Below are positions 35,541 through 46,736 of a stretch of DNA of 64,000 nt, one piece after another (within the stretch, counting starts at the first letter, position 1; every line of letters starts with the position of its first letter). The DNA lies in assembly GCA_003342815.1 (NCBI GenBank), contig PTEX01000163.1:1209542-1273541 (forward strand). Reading direction: 5' to 3'. The notes under the pieces were generated by a model. That model saw nothing but the letters and a program-made list of their open reading frames with translations. It ran no database searches and was not told the origin of the DNA. Source of the DNA: Eudromia elegans. Its lineage: Eukaryota; Chordata; Aves; Tinamiformes; Tinamidae. The position numbers and the translations under genes were made by a program.

Positions 35541-37573
35541 GGCATCCCATCTGCTTCCATGGATGTGCCAAAGGATCTCTATCTTCCTCTACTGTACATA
35601 ATACTTCAGTTTAGTTTTCTTTTTAATTAAATATTTGAGCTGTAATTTTTGTCATTTTTAAACAGTTAAGATTCTGGTTTATTTTATTTAGTTTAATATA
35701 GTATTGCCAAAGCCAAAATGCTGTTTAAGCAGATAGAGCATCTCACATCTTCTCATCTCACTCCTAGGTTTCCTTTTCGGGTCTTTATCCCAACATCTTT
35801 TTGTTAAAGATGATGAAGTTTCTAATTTTGACTCACATATTCTTGCAAACATAGTAAGTATAAAATATTTTATGTCATCCATTATACTTCCATCCACATG
35901 CTGTGATCATTCAAATAGAAGTTTTCTCCTCCTGTATTTCCCTAGCCACTTCAGTCTATTTATTTATCTGTTCTTTTCTTCTCACATCTCTTGCTTCCTC
36001 TCCTCTTCTCCTATCACACATCATCCTGAAAAGTCTTGAGATTTGGTGGATGTTAGTCTGAAGGACTTTAAGGTACCTTTCTTTTTACACACATAGAGAG
36101 GCTTTTTCTTCTTCCTTTCTCACCAAGGAGTAACACAGGATAAAAATTATCATCTCATTCATATATAATCAGAGATGGCGTGTGATTATGAACAAGTCAC
36201 TTTCTCTATGTGTCTGACAGAATTGAGCCTAGATTTCATGAGTAAATTCATTTCTCAGACAGTGCACTAACCGCAAAGTCCTCAGTGGAAGAACAAAGAT
36301 GATGAATGAGGCTTGTGTTAGCACAATTTCTGCACAAAGCCTTTTCAACACCCTGCTCTACTAAAGAAAAAGGCAGGGAAGCTTTAAAGCGACTAAGTTT
36401 TGTTACCTTATTCGCATATGAAAACCGTTGAGAGAAGGAAGCTTATGTTGTGTTAGACAACGTTAGTTTAAAACATAGACATGCTATTTGACTTCAGTTT
36501 GACTTGAGACTGCTAGAGACAGGATATACCACCATACCAAAAGATATACCACCATTTGCTCTCATGTCTCAAAGTAACAGGGAAGAATAAAAGAAATCAC
36601 TGCCAATATTCAAAAACAATAGAAGAATCTGCAAGAGTCTGTTTAAAGGAATAGCAGAAAGTTTACTATAGCTGATGATACCAGAATAACACACTGTCAT
36701 TGCCTCAACTAACTATTAATCATCCTATTTCCATGTTGTTCCAATGACTCTACTGCACTAAGTCATTCCTCCTCTGGTATCCAAGAAAACCTCTGTACTA
36801 GGCTACCTATTATGAGTGAAAGGGCACGGGACCAGAAGGCAAATGAGAGTTTAAGTAACCTAGTGATATTTTATCAAGAATTAACTAAGGACTCTGACAG
36901 ACATTTCCTACTTCAGTCAACAGGATCTGTGATATTTCTTACTGCCTCACATTCAAGCAATGAACATAAACTCACAAAAAGCATATGAAGCTGTAGTCCT
37001 CTTAGTGCAGCTCACAAAGACCAGAGTGCCCCTTTATGCCTTAAAGCATAATATTAAAGCTGAACAGAAGAGCTGGCAGCACTCTCAATGTGCATGCTCT
37101 ACAGCACCTGTTGTGGGAAGCAGGTATCTCAACGTAGTAAGAAGCAGGACCATTTCTGGCAAGTGCAACTTCCTCACTTTAGTAAAGATCTACAGTTGAG
37201 TTGAAAACAGAATTTACTTAAAGTCAAGGTCAAAATCTCAAGCAACTTAATCTAGGCAGCAATAGTAAACATTCAGATTATTAAAGTGGAGAGCTTTACT
37301 CTGGATCCAACAAATATGCAAGAAAAGAGAAGTTAGCAGAGCCAGAAGAGGCACAGAAAGTGGTAGAATATGACTAGAAAAACAGGCAAATCATCTTAAA
37401 GGACAGAGTGTTTGGATTATATAGACAAATAATATTTGCCTTAGGCTAGAAAAACTAGCAGGTTGAAGTCATTTCAAGCATCATTTCTTGTACCAGAACA
37501 TACCTTGTTAACAGAGGTAGACAGAAGTTTTAGTTTTTAACTACCCATCATTAATAGCCAAAGAGGTTAGGGG

Positions 37574-37656
37574 AAAAAAAAAAAAAACAAAAAAAACCCG
37601 AAAAAAAACCCAAAAAAACCCAAAAAAAAACCCAAAAAACCACCACCAACCAAAAC
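37574..37656. repeat. A-run/CCC minisatellite-like tract
   Basis: Runs of 6 to 14 A bases alternate with CCC (and once CCCG), roughly an A8C3 unit, grading into CCACCACCAACC. The strand asymmetry is strong: one strand has only A and C for about 80 bases apart from one G. Confidence 0.85.
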
Positions 37657-37942
37657 ACACAGAACAAAACGCCTTGGAAGACAGTATAATCCAAATACAT
37701 ACTTTTTTTTTAAAGAGTATCTTAACTAATAACCTGACAGCTGCAATACCTACCACTTTTTAAAGACATGTTGTTTGCCTGCTGATTCTTTCCATGCTTC
37801 TCTTTTTTAATATTCTTTGAATCTAAAAGACAAGATTCCATTATATAATCAATGTAAGATTCATCTCATAAGGATGTCCAGTAAAACACAGAATGCTTTC
37901 AAACAATACCAAGTGTGTTGCTCCAAAGACTTTTTCAAATTC

Positions 37943-37994
37943 ATCTCAGTGAATAATCAGAAAGGTTTATCTCAGTGAATAATCAGAAAGGTTT
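37943..37994 (+). repeat. Perfect 26-bp tandem duplication
   Basis: The unit starting ATCTCAGTGAATAATCAGAA and ending AGGTTT occupies 37943-37968 and is repeated without change at 37969-37994. There is no mismatch, so the duplication is recent or the two units are kept alike; it may be variable between individuals. Confidence 0.95.
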
Positions 37995-39034
37995 TTATAT
38001 TATAATTTTACTCACTGCACTATTTCTTCTTTTAAAACATAAAGATATAAAACATGAAAAATGAGAGCTTTTGAGTATTCCATATTACAATACTAAATTC
38101 AGTTGCAGAACACAACTTACTAGCTCTATAAAGAGTATCCTTGCTCTAATTTTAACTGTTTACTCAATCTATATACTACTTGAGATCCTCAGGACCAATG
38201 GATTTTTTTTTTTTAATATCTTGCCCAGACCACTCTGAACAGAGAACCTGGGGTCTAGAGAAAAGGGCCCCAAGAGTATATTTTTCAGTTACAGAATCCA
38301 TTACATCTTTAGTTTATTGAATAATCAAATGCAAACAGCTATCTCAGTAACCATTTTAGTTATTAAATTATCAGAGGTAGTCCAACAGATGGCCATGATT
38401 CAGCTCTTTCTGTACGTGGTTATTCTTTAATAAGTAATGAAAGAACTGGAGTGGCAATGTACTTTATTACACATGTACTCTTACTTGCAATGTACTCTTT
38501 ACTTGCATAAAGCACAGAAGAGAAAAAAACAGCAGTGTTTATCACTGCTGCAGAAATCTTCTAATTCCAGGCTAGAAGCATATTTATTTCAAGCACAAGG
38601 CAAGCACTTAAGTGTAAGAGAATACAATAATCAACTATCAATACAATCACCCTGTACAAATTTGAACCATTACCTGCAGCCACTCACTAACTAGGGCAAC
38701 CAAAGAAGTTAAATTAAGTCCTCACCTTCCAAGACCTCATGCACAAATCTGAGACATCAGCAATCTTTGAGAAAATTAATTTTCCACACAGAGCTGGATG
38801 CTCTTTTCAAAAATCTGAAAATTTATTTATATTTCAGTCATCAAATGCAGTGTTGTATTTAAATTGTGCTCTGCCAGTGTCAAAAGCAGATCACCAAACT
38901 AACAAAAGGGTGGTCCCTTATTCTAAACTACGGATAGAGCATCTCTCTCTCAAGGGTGCACACACATACGCAAAAAAATCAGGCACAAAATTTAATATGA
39001 TAGACTCCTTTTGTGTGTATGTGTACAGATCAGA

Positions 39035-39150
39035 GAATTACAGAATTGGTAATCAGAATCAGAATCTCCAACCAGAATCTGGTTGGAGAAGACCTTCAAG
39101 ATCACTGAGACCAACCGCAAACTCTTCAACATAATGACTGCTAAACCATG
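39035..39150 (-). mobile_element. CR1 LINE 3' fragment, minus orientation
   Basis: The plus strand shows the antisense CR1 end: AGAGAATTACAGAATTGG, GGAGAAGACCTTCAAGATCA, CTGAGACCAACCGCAAACTC and CTAAACCATGTCCCTGAAG. Only about 115 bases remain. It contains a perfect 12-bp inverted repeat that normal CR1 tails do not have. Confidence 0.85.
39065..39089. repeat. Perfect 12-bp inverted repeat inside a CR1 tail
   Basis: TCTCCAACCAGA at 39065-39076 and TCTGGTTGGAGA at 39078-39089 are exact reverse complements with a one-base centre. The right arm resembles the normal CR1 sequence (GGTTGGA), so the left arm looks like a local inverted copy of it. Confidence 0.95.
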
Positions 39151-39774
39151 TCCCTGAAGATAAGAGAAAGTAAATGCATTGTCCTGTTTTTTTTTTTTCC
39201 CCCAAGGAAATGGGGAAATGGTTCCCATGTTGCATATTTTTATTGCATTTTAATTCGGCAGATTTCTTTTTTTTTCCCAAGAAAAAGTTACATGTAAGTT
39301 TAGTTTTAGCTATATTAAACAAATTTCAAGATTTTTTTAAACTATATATTTGTTAGATCTAACACATTCCCACGCATGACAAACTTGGTATTTCATGAGC
39401 AGTCTGCCTAGCTAAAGCATACAGAAAAAAAAAATCTTCTTTTAATAGTTTTTAAAACAGCAAGCCAAATAAGTAGCAGCATAGCTACTGTATAGAGAAC
39501 CATGGAATCTGAGGTCAGGCTCTGTTAGAAATAAAATCTTTTGGTCATCCCTGACAGTGCACTCTCCTGAAAAGAGGAGAGGGCTCAAGGAATCACTGAT
39601 CCATCAGCTTACAGTGGTTGGATACTTACTGTCCTGAATTAAATTTTCCCTGATGCTTCTTCTGCCCTTTTTCCACTTTCTGATGAAAAAGACTAAGCAC
39701 AATTATCCATTAAATAATTACGCAGATGCCTGCCTCTAGTTTCTTAGAGGACATGAAGTGTTACTCTGGACTCT

Positions 39775-40115
39775 CCAGTGCAAAAGACATATGGAGCTAC
39801 TGGAATGAGTCCAACAAAATGCCACAAAAACTAGGATGAAATTGGAGCGTCTCTCATATAAAGGGAAAAAAGAAAAGCTCGTGAGAGTCAGGACTGTTTA
39901 GCCTGGAGAAGAAAAGGCTCAGGAGGGATCTGATCAATACGTATAAATATCTGATGGGACAGTATAAAGATGATAGAGACAGACTCTTCCCAGTGGTGCC
40001 CAGCAATAGGATGAAAGGCAGTAGGCACAACTGAAATACAGGAAACGCCATCTGAACTGAAAAAAAAAAACTTTTCCCTGTGAGGCTGACCGAGTGACTC
40101 CTTTCTTTGAGAAGG
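39775..40115 (+). mobile_element. CR1 LINE 3' fragment, plus orientation
   Basis: Sense CR1 landmarks in order: GTGCAAAAGACATATGGAGC, TGGAATGAGTCCAACAAAAT, ACTGTTTAGCCTGGAGAAGA, AAGGCTCAGGAGGGATCTGA and AGACTCTTCCCAGTGGTGCC. It ends within the element, before the usual tail, after an internal A11 run at about 40,060. No open frame; an old copy. Confidence 0.85.
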
Positions 40116-43100
40116 AAAGAAGACATGAAAGAACATCCTTCCACCAGTGCAAGATATCAAATGAGATGACAGCCTTTCATGATCAGAAAAATCAAGACAA
40201 AATGAAAGAATCTGAAAGACCACAGCCTGCACACCAGATGGTTTTTGCTGACCATCACCACCCTATTTAATTCCTACATCACAGTGAGGTTAATGCAGAT
40301 CTTAGAAATACTGCAGCAAAAATGAATGCTGAAATGAAACACTATCAGGGAGACATTTCTTCTATAACCAAACAGCAAAGAAATCATGAAAACAAGAGAT
40401 GAAGACATCAATGAAAGGAAGTGGATTCTTCAGTAGCAGTTTAAACATCTATTTGTTTATAGTGAAGATACCTTCATTTGTAATAAACCTGAAGTCCCAT
40501 CATTATCAGTTACTTTTGACAGCCAGAAATGTGCACCTTAAGATTTTAGAGGAAAACTCACCCAGCACATACTGGTGTCCAAAAATGTGTCTGAATAAAA
40601 GCAAGATACTTTTTTTCCCCCCTCTCAAAGGCTCCCCTTGCCTTTATGCATTCCAGCCTTCAATGTTGGAAGGCTGTTACAAAACTGAGTATTTTATCTA
40701 AGCAGATTAAAAAAAAAAAACCTATTAACAGTAAAAATTACTTATCTATCTTCAAGTGAGACACCCTATATCCACTACCACCTCCCACCACTTAGAAAAA
40801 AAGTCTGCACAGTCTACACAGATTTATGATCTGTCTGAAGTGCCTCTTCTGATGTCAACTGGAAAGGGCTGGATAAAACGTATGTATTATATTTAAAAAA
40901 ACTAAAATTAAAACTACAAGATTTTATTAAAGATTTTAAAATAAAGATTTTATTTTATAAAGAAATACATTTTAAAAAGATGCCCATATATATTTGAAAT
41001 CCTGATGGTTCAAATTCTAATAAATTTATTTTCTAAAGATTACTGAAAATAAGATAATATGCTCTGGGTAAGCATATACAGTTCAGTGCAGCTTTACATG
41101 AGGTTATGAAAGACGGCAATTCTTCTGCAGGTACAAAGAATATTTTCTTTTCAATTCTTATAGTTAACTATGTTCAGGGACCAATTCCTTTAAAAGCTGA
41201 AAGACTGACTTGAAAATGGGAACTTTATTTTTAAGCAAGAGACAGAAGAGACCTATTAGTTATTAAATATTTGAGTTCATCATTGCAAAGAACAAATCAG
41301 TTTAATTCATTATCTGTCATCTTCTGCTCAGAAAGTCTGTTTAAGAGACAAATCTGAGATTACTTTCACAGCATATGCAATGTTTAGGTAGCTTTATCAA
41401 AACAACAAAAAGATCAGAGTATAGGATATACTAATTTATGAAAGCAGCATGCTAATTCATGTCCACCAAATAAGAGTTTTCCACAGAACACTTTATAAAC
41501 TAATGCAGCAGATACAAAACAAGCTTAGAATAGATTATTTAGCATGGTGTTTTCTGCTTACTGACTCAAAACTCACTGTTTACAGCACTCTACCTATCTG
41601 TAACCACAGAATTCTTCTGCTGATAAGATTACTCAGCAGAAGACAGGCAAGAATAACCACATCTATCACCCAAGAAGCAGAGACAAGGAAGAAACTAGAC
41701 AAAGCTATCTCTACTGGCTTCTGAATGAGACCAAAAGAATTGCAAGCAGAAAAGGCACCTTTAGAACATAGAGTCTAGTAAAAGATAATGCTGGTAGCTA
41801 ATTTACATCTGCTGATAAGTACTGCCATATTGAATACCAGTTTCTTGCCTAAGGTCCTCAAAAAGAAGCAAACATTTCCCTCTGGGAAGAGTTAAGCTTT
41901 CAACCAACAAGATGACAGCTTTGTCTGTATGCTACCAAGAACCTCCTTAGACAGTATTTGTTTGTACCAGACGAAAAGAGGAGTGTGCTACAAGAGCAGA
42001 CGTACGTTTTTTGTCTAAGACTTACATATCTTCTTTCTGCCCACTGTGGAAGAAAAAGGAGCTAGCAGTTACTTTTTCCAAATTTGTACAGTTATTTCTC
42101 GGATACCTTAGATACACTAGCTTGTGCTCAAAACACAGCAGGAGATTCCTTTTCTCAAAGAAATCCTTTCTGTCTTCCTGACAGATGTTAAATACCTTTG
42201 GGTGACGAAGCTTTCTATGTTCCCACGCAATACAGTAAACTTCATCCAAAGACAAGTTACTAAAATGTGCCAATATTCCTACACAAAGATGAGCTTTAAG
42301 ATGAGCTTCTTAAGACCTATCATAGCCCAAATAGAGGCCTTAACTCTGTAGCAGACACGGCTGTGAGCACCTTAGCTGCCCTTCACCAAAACTCAATGCA
42401 CACAGCTGAAGCTGTCAAGACTGAGTGAATCTGAGACATCTCCTTCGACTTCTTTTTGTGCTTTCCCAAGGGGTTTATCTTATCTTATCTGCCAGGAACA
42501 GATTGTCTCTTTTAGTATATTTAGACAACAGCCATGCAGAAAATCCACAAGAGAAGGGGTAGACTTCCTCCATAAACTCCTGGTACAACAATTAAATGGA
42601 TGGCCACTGCTATTATTATAGCAAGAGACAATTATTTACCAAGGCAGCACACAAGCACATAAAGCAACTTGGGCTGAAGGTAGAAGAAAGCTCAAGAGCG
42701 TTACACAAAAGTGTTAGTAATGTTTTATGGGGGACAGCTACCCATTTGAAAGCTTTGAAAAGCAGCAGCAGCCCAGCTTTGGACAGCAGGACTTTTCTCT
42801 TATTACATTCTCTTTGTTCCACTAACCCAAACACACTTGTTACTGCTTAAGTCTCATTCTTTATTTTAGCACTTGGCTCATGATTAAATTCTCTAGAGAT
42901 CATACAGCAGAAATTAAACCTTCATGGTACACTGTGCATTTGCAAATAAATGTATTTTTTAAAAAAGTTAATTTTATCTTCAAGAGCTTGTGAAATGTAG
43001 CTGCTGATGCTGTTTGCGTTGGTAAAAATTGATTCCTAGTATAACCAGTTATCCTCCTGCTAAATTAAGCAGTAGTTACAGAATAGACTACTTTTTATGT

Positions 43101-43393
43101 AATATCACATATAGACTTGCACATATACACTTGCAATTTTTAGGTAGGACAGCGGTATCAAGACCATCAGAGGGCAAAATTACTGTCACTGAATTGTATA
43201 GAATAGGTCCAAGATTAGCTAAAGTTAGCAGTTGTTCTCGAATGATGCAAAGCATGAACCTGTGTTCAAATCATAATTTTCCTTTTTTAATCTAACAGTA
43301 GAGTAATTACTAAGTAATATCCCACCACTTTCAAAAAAGAGTTAACAGTTTCCCTGTTTTCTTTCCTCTTGGATAAAAGCTAGCAAGCCTTAC

Positions 43394-43452
43394 CTTTAGC
43401 TGCTGTTTTCCCCATGGTAACACTTCTGTGATCTTCCCTCACAATAAAAAGG
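43394..43452 (-). CDS. SCML2: SCML2 start-codon exon
   Basis: Coding part is 43394-43415: ATG at 43415-43413, then GKTAAK and the first base of a Glu codon completed by the exon at 31570. The donor is GTAAGG with its first base at 43393. The start context is ACCATGG, a strong Kozak match. Human SCML2 also begins MG, but has about 30 more residues before the FxWxxYLKET motif, whereas here only seven precede it. The 5' edge is uncertain: AG acceptors would place it at 43452 or 43499. The 5' UTR part contains no upstream ATG. Confidence 0.82.
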
Positions 43453-46400
43453 CTGAAGTTGAAAGACCAGTTAATTCTTCCTTTCAGCACAACAGTTTCC
43501 TGTGGAGTAGTAATACAACATGTTAGGGGAGGAGGGCTGGTGTGATTTGGGGTTTGGGATTTTTTTGGAAATGAGGATTTTTTTGTATAGGCTAAAACTA
43601 TCTCGCAGGTTTAGCATCGGAAAGGTTTAACAAGCCATCTGTAAAGGAACACTGTGTAAACAATGGGTATATCCACGAGTCAAGGGTACAAAGAAACCAA
43701 AATTTTATTGCATTGTTGTAGACTGCTCATTGTTCAGTGGTTTGCATTTTCCATGCGTTACTAATACACAGAAAGATACAAAACATACTTTATCCTCCCA
43801 TGACCAACCAAAAAAGCATATTACAGAAAAATGTAAGACAGACCCTCTTGTATTTCACACACATAATTTAACAATCATGACCACAAACACCTTTGGATAA
43901 AGCCGAGTGTATTTCAGAACTACAGCAGAAGGGAGATCAGCAGCACCCATGTAAGAAAACCTACACAGAGGCGTGATTGTTCACTTAGACCACTTGCCAC
44001 TGCAGCTTGTAAGAGAGTGAGGAGAATCTGTTAGGGGAACATCGACTTCACACAGCTGCAGCGATCCACATGCTGGTAGGCTTTATAAACCACAAGTGCC
44101 AAGTTAGTTAAACCACTATAAAACACCAAAAGTAACTTCCCCTCCACTTTTGCTTCTGTGTTTTTGCACTCTAGCATCTAATTTTTCTAATTTTGACTTT
44201 TTTTTAACCAAATTGTTCAGCTGAAATCAAACTCTCTTGAAACTACTAAGCATAGAAAGAACAAAATAATCCAGCTTACTGCCCTTTTCCACCTACTAGT
44301 CAAGTAATAAAAGTTAAATGTATATTAAAAGTTCTGAACTATCATTTTTGACCAATTCTTTTCAAGGAATTTACATGAGGTTAAAGTTAATATCAATCAA
44401 TCAATCAAAAGTTCAGGATTTTCTTCACTCAAATATGTGCACATTTTCTCCAAATTAAGTTTCGTTAGCGGTAAGATTTTTAGAAGCCACACTTTACAAC
44501 ATTACACAAAAGGAATAGTAGCTGAAAAGTAAGAAATTGATTTGGAATCTCTTGAAACTTACAACTGCATTCAAAAAAAAAAATCACACACACATAGAGC
44601 ATATAACAAAAGAGCTGCAGCACAAAAGAGTATTTTTCTTAAACTGGAACATTTCCACAAAATTTAGATCAACTTGTAGACTATAATGATGGATTGCATG
44701 ATGAAAACTATTCATACAATGAAAGTCCCATGGCTAAAATTAATTTAATATGGTTTTGAAAAAACCAACCAGTGAAAAATTCTTTTAGTGTGAGCACTGT
44801 GTGTGAACACACTGCACAGTTATTACAAAAACTCAAAAGAGTGAGGCTTGAAAGAGGTTATAAATAAAACTGAATACTAACATAAAGGAAGCAGGTTTTG
44901 CTACACAATAGTATTCACATAAGTGATCAGCGGGATTAAGAACAGAAATCCTTTTAAGCCATGAAATAAATTTGAAATACTTGATACTTTGTAGACTCCC
45001 CCAAAAATTCAAAGCTTTTCCTCTCCAAGTAATAAATTGTGAAAGGTGATGCCGAGTCAAAGTAGCTGTTTTTACAGATTACTTTAAAACAGTGCATGGT
45101 TTTTATCTTTTTGTTCCAAGTACCAGATTGCACTTGGTGCAGTCATAAAGATTCCAACCCTGCAGTGATAGTCATCAAGTTTAGCACAACTGGAACGTCT
45201 GTCAGAACATTAAAAGGATTCCAGCATTTCATTAGCTTGTGTTGTACCAGATAGGCTATTTTACAGCATGCCCACAAGCCCGTTAAAAGTGTAAGACAAT
45301 TGAAAGGTCTGAGAGTGCTGTTTAAAATACAGCAAATCCTGCAGCACAAATACAATATATATCTATTTAGAAGAGGTGCTACCGAAAATCCACTTTCACC
45401 TACTGCGGTCATTTTAGAGTCACTATTAAACTAGCTTGTAGATAGTGCTATCTGTTACACAAGACAGGTATTACAGAAGAAAGGTGTTTCTGAGCCTCTT
45501 ATCTAGCAACCACTGCATATCACTGAAAAATAACATAGAGAAAGCCAGTTTCCTCTGAAACACAGATGGGTCAATCTGAAATGAAGTGCAACTTCTTTTG
45601 CAGGCGCAGACCAAGAAACAGCTCTCGATCACCTCTTGTAATTAAGCAGCGAACTGTGAGCAGGGCAGTTATGTCCTTTGCTAACCAACACAAGTCCTTT
45701 CATGTTATTCTCAACATCATCAGTCTGATTCAAGTCAGAGCCCACCCTCTCACGAACAGAAAAAAACAACCATTAGGTATGGGAGAGAAACCTCTGGCAG
45801 CTGTGGGGAAAACATGTAGAGAAAGCACAGAGCTCAAGGCATTCTTGTATGCATAACTCAGCAAGAAAATAGAGCAAGGGAACAGAAAGCTTGGGTTAAG
45901 AATGTAATGTAGCAGCTTTTAGAAATGAAGAGGAAAAAGAAATGCAAGAAAATCAGGCCAACAATGTACAAAGACAGAAACACAATGGCCAGGCTGAAGG
46001 CAATGGAATTAGGAGGTGCAAAGGAACAGAATTAAGGTAAAGGTACAAAAGTCAAGCTAGGAGCAATGCTTGCTGGTCACATACAAAACAAAGCAAACAA
46101 AAACAGCCAAAAAGCAACCATCCAGGGAGTGTGCAGGGACCCAGATTCCGAGAAACTGCTTGCTGTAAACTTCAGGATTTAAAAAGCCGGGGGAAAAATC
46201 TGTCAAAAAATCCATTATATTCATGATTAGAATATTTTTTAATTAAAAGGTCATGCAGGATCCCCATAAGAGTATTTACATCTAGGTTTCACGTTATCCT
46301 GAAATTCACCAGATATTTGTACTAAGATCAGATGGAAAGCATTTATCTGCCTTTAATTCTTTATTAAGGTTTTTATTGTCTAGCCCCAAATCACTTCTGC

Positions 46401-46664
46401 TAGCCACCTCCTACTGCACAAGCTTGAACTATTCTCTCCAAATTGCTACCACATAATACTAGCTATCAGAAAACAGGATGGAAAATATGCTTCCTGTCTG
46501 GCATTGCTCTTCGAATTTTGGAAATGTGTTCCCGCATTTCAAAGAAGACAATAAACAAAAACACAGAATGATTTTCACATCTCCATTATCCTTCTCTCTC
46601 CAAGCGAGTCATTCAACCAAGCTAAGCAGATAAGTGTTCTGGAGAAAAAAAAAATACAGCCAAT

Positions 46665-46680
46665 NNNNNNNNNNNNNNNN

Positions 46681-46734
<54 letters not shown>
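46665..46734. other. Assembly gap (16 N) followed by 54-base A run
   Basis: Sixteen N bases at 46665-46680 are followed by 54 uninterrupted A bases. The gap is best read as a sequencing or assembly failure at a long homopolymer; the true A-run length is unknown. Confidence 0.95.

Positions 46735-46736
<2 letters not shown>

Larger units (their letters stand above)
31571..43393 (-). other. SCML2: SCML2 intron (start-codon exon to N-terminal exon)
   Basis: An 11.8-kb intron. It contains a CTCF-like motif (32527-32540), CT/T tracts (32866-32895, 33283-33299), a 1.35-kb antisense CR1 (34,180-35,540), an A/CCC tract (37574-37656), a 26-bp tandem duplication (37943-37994), a short antisense CR1 (39,035-39,150) and a sense CR1 (39,775-40,115). 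No additional SCML2 exon was found, although human SCML2 has extra N-terminal residues. Confidence 0.75.
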
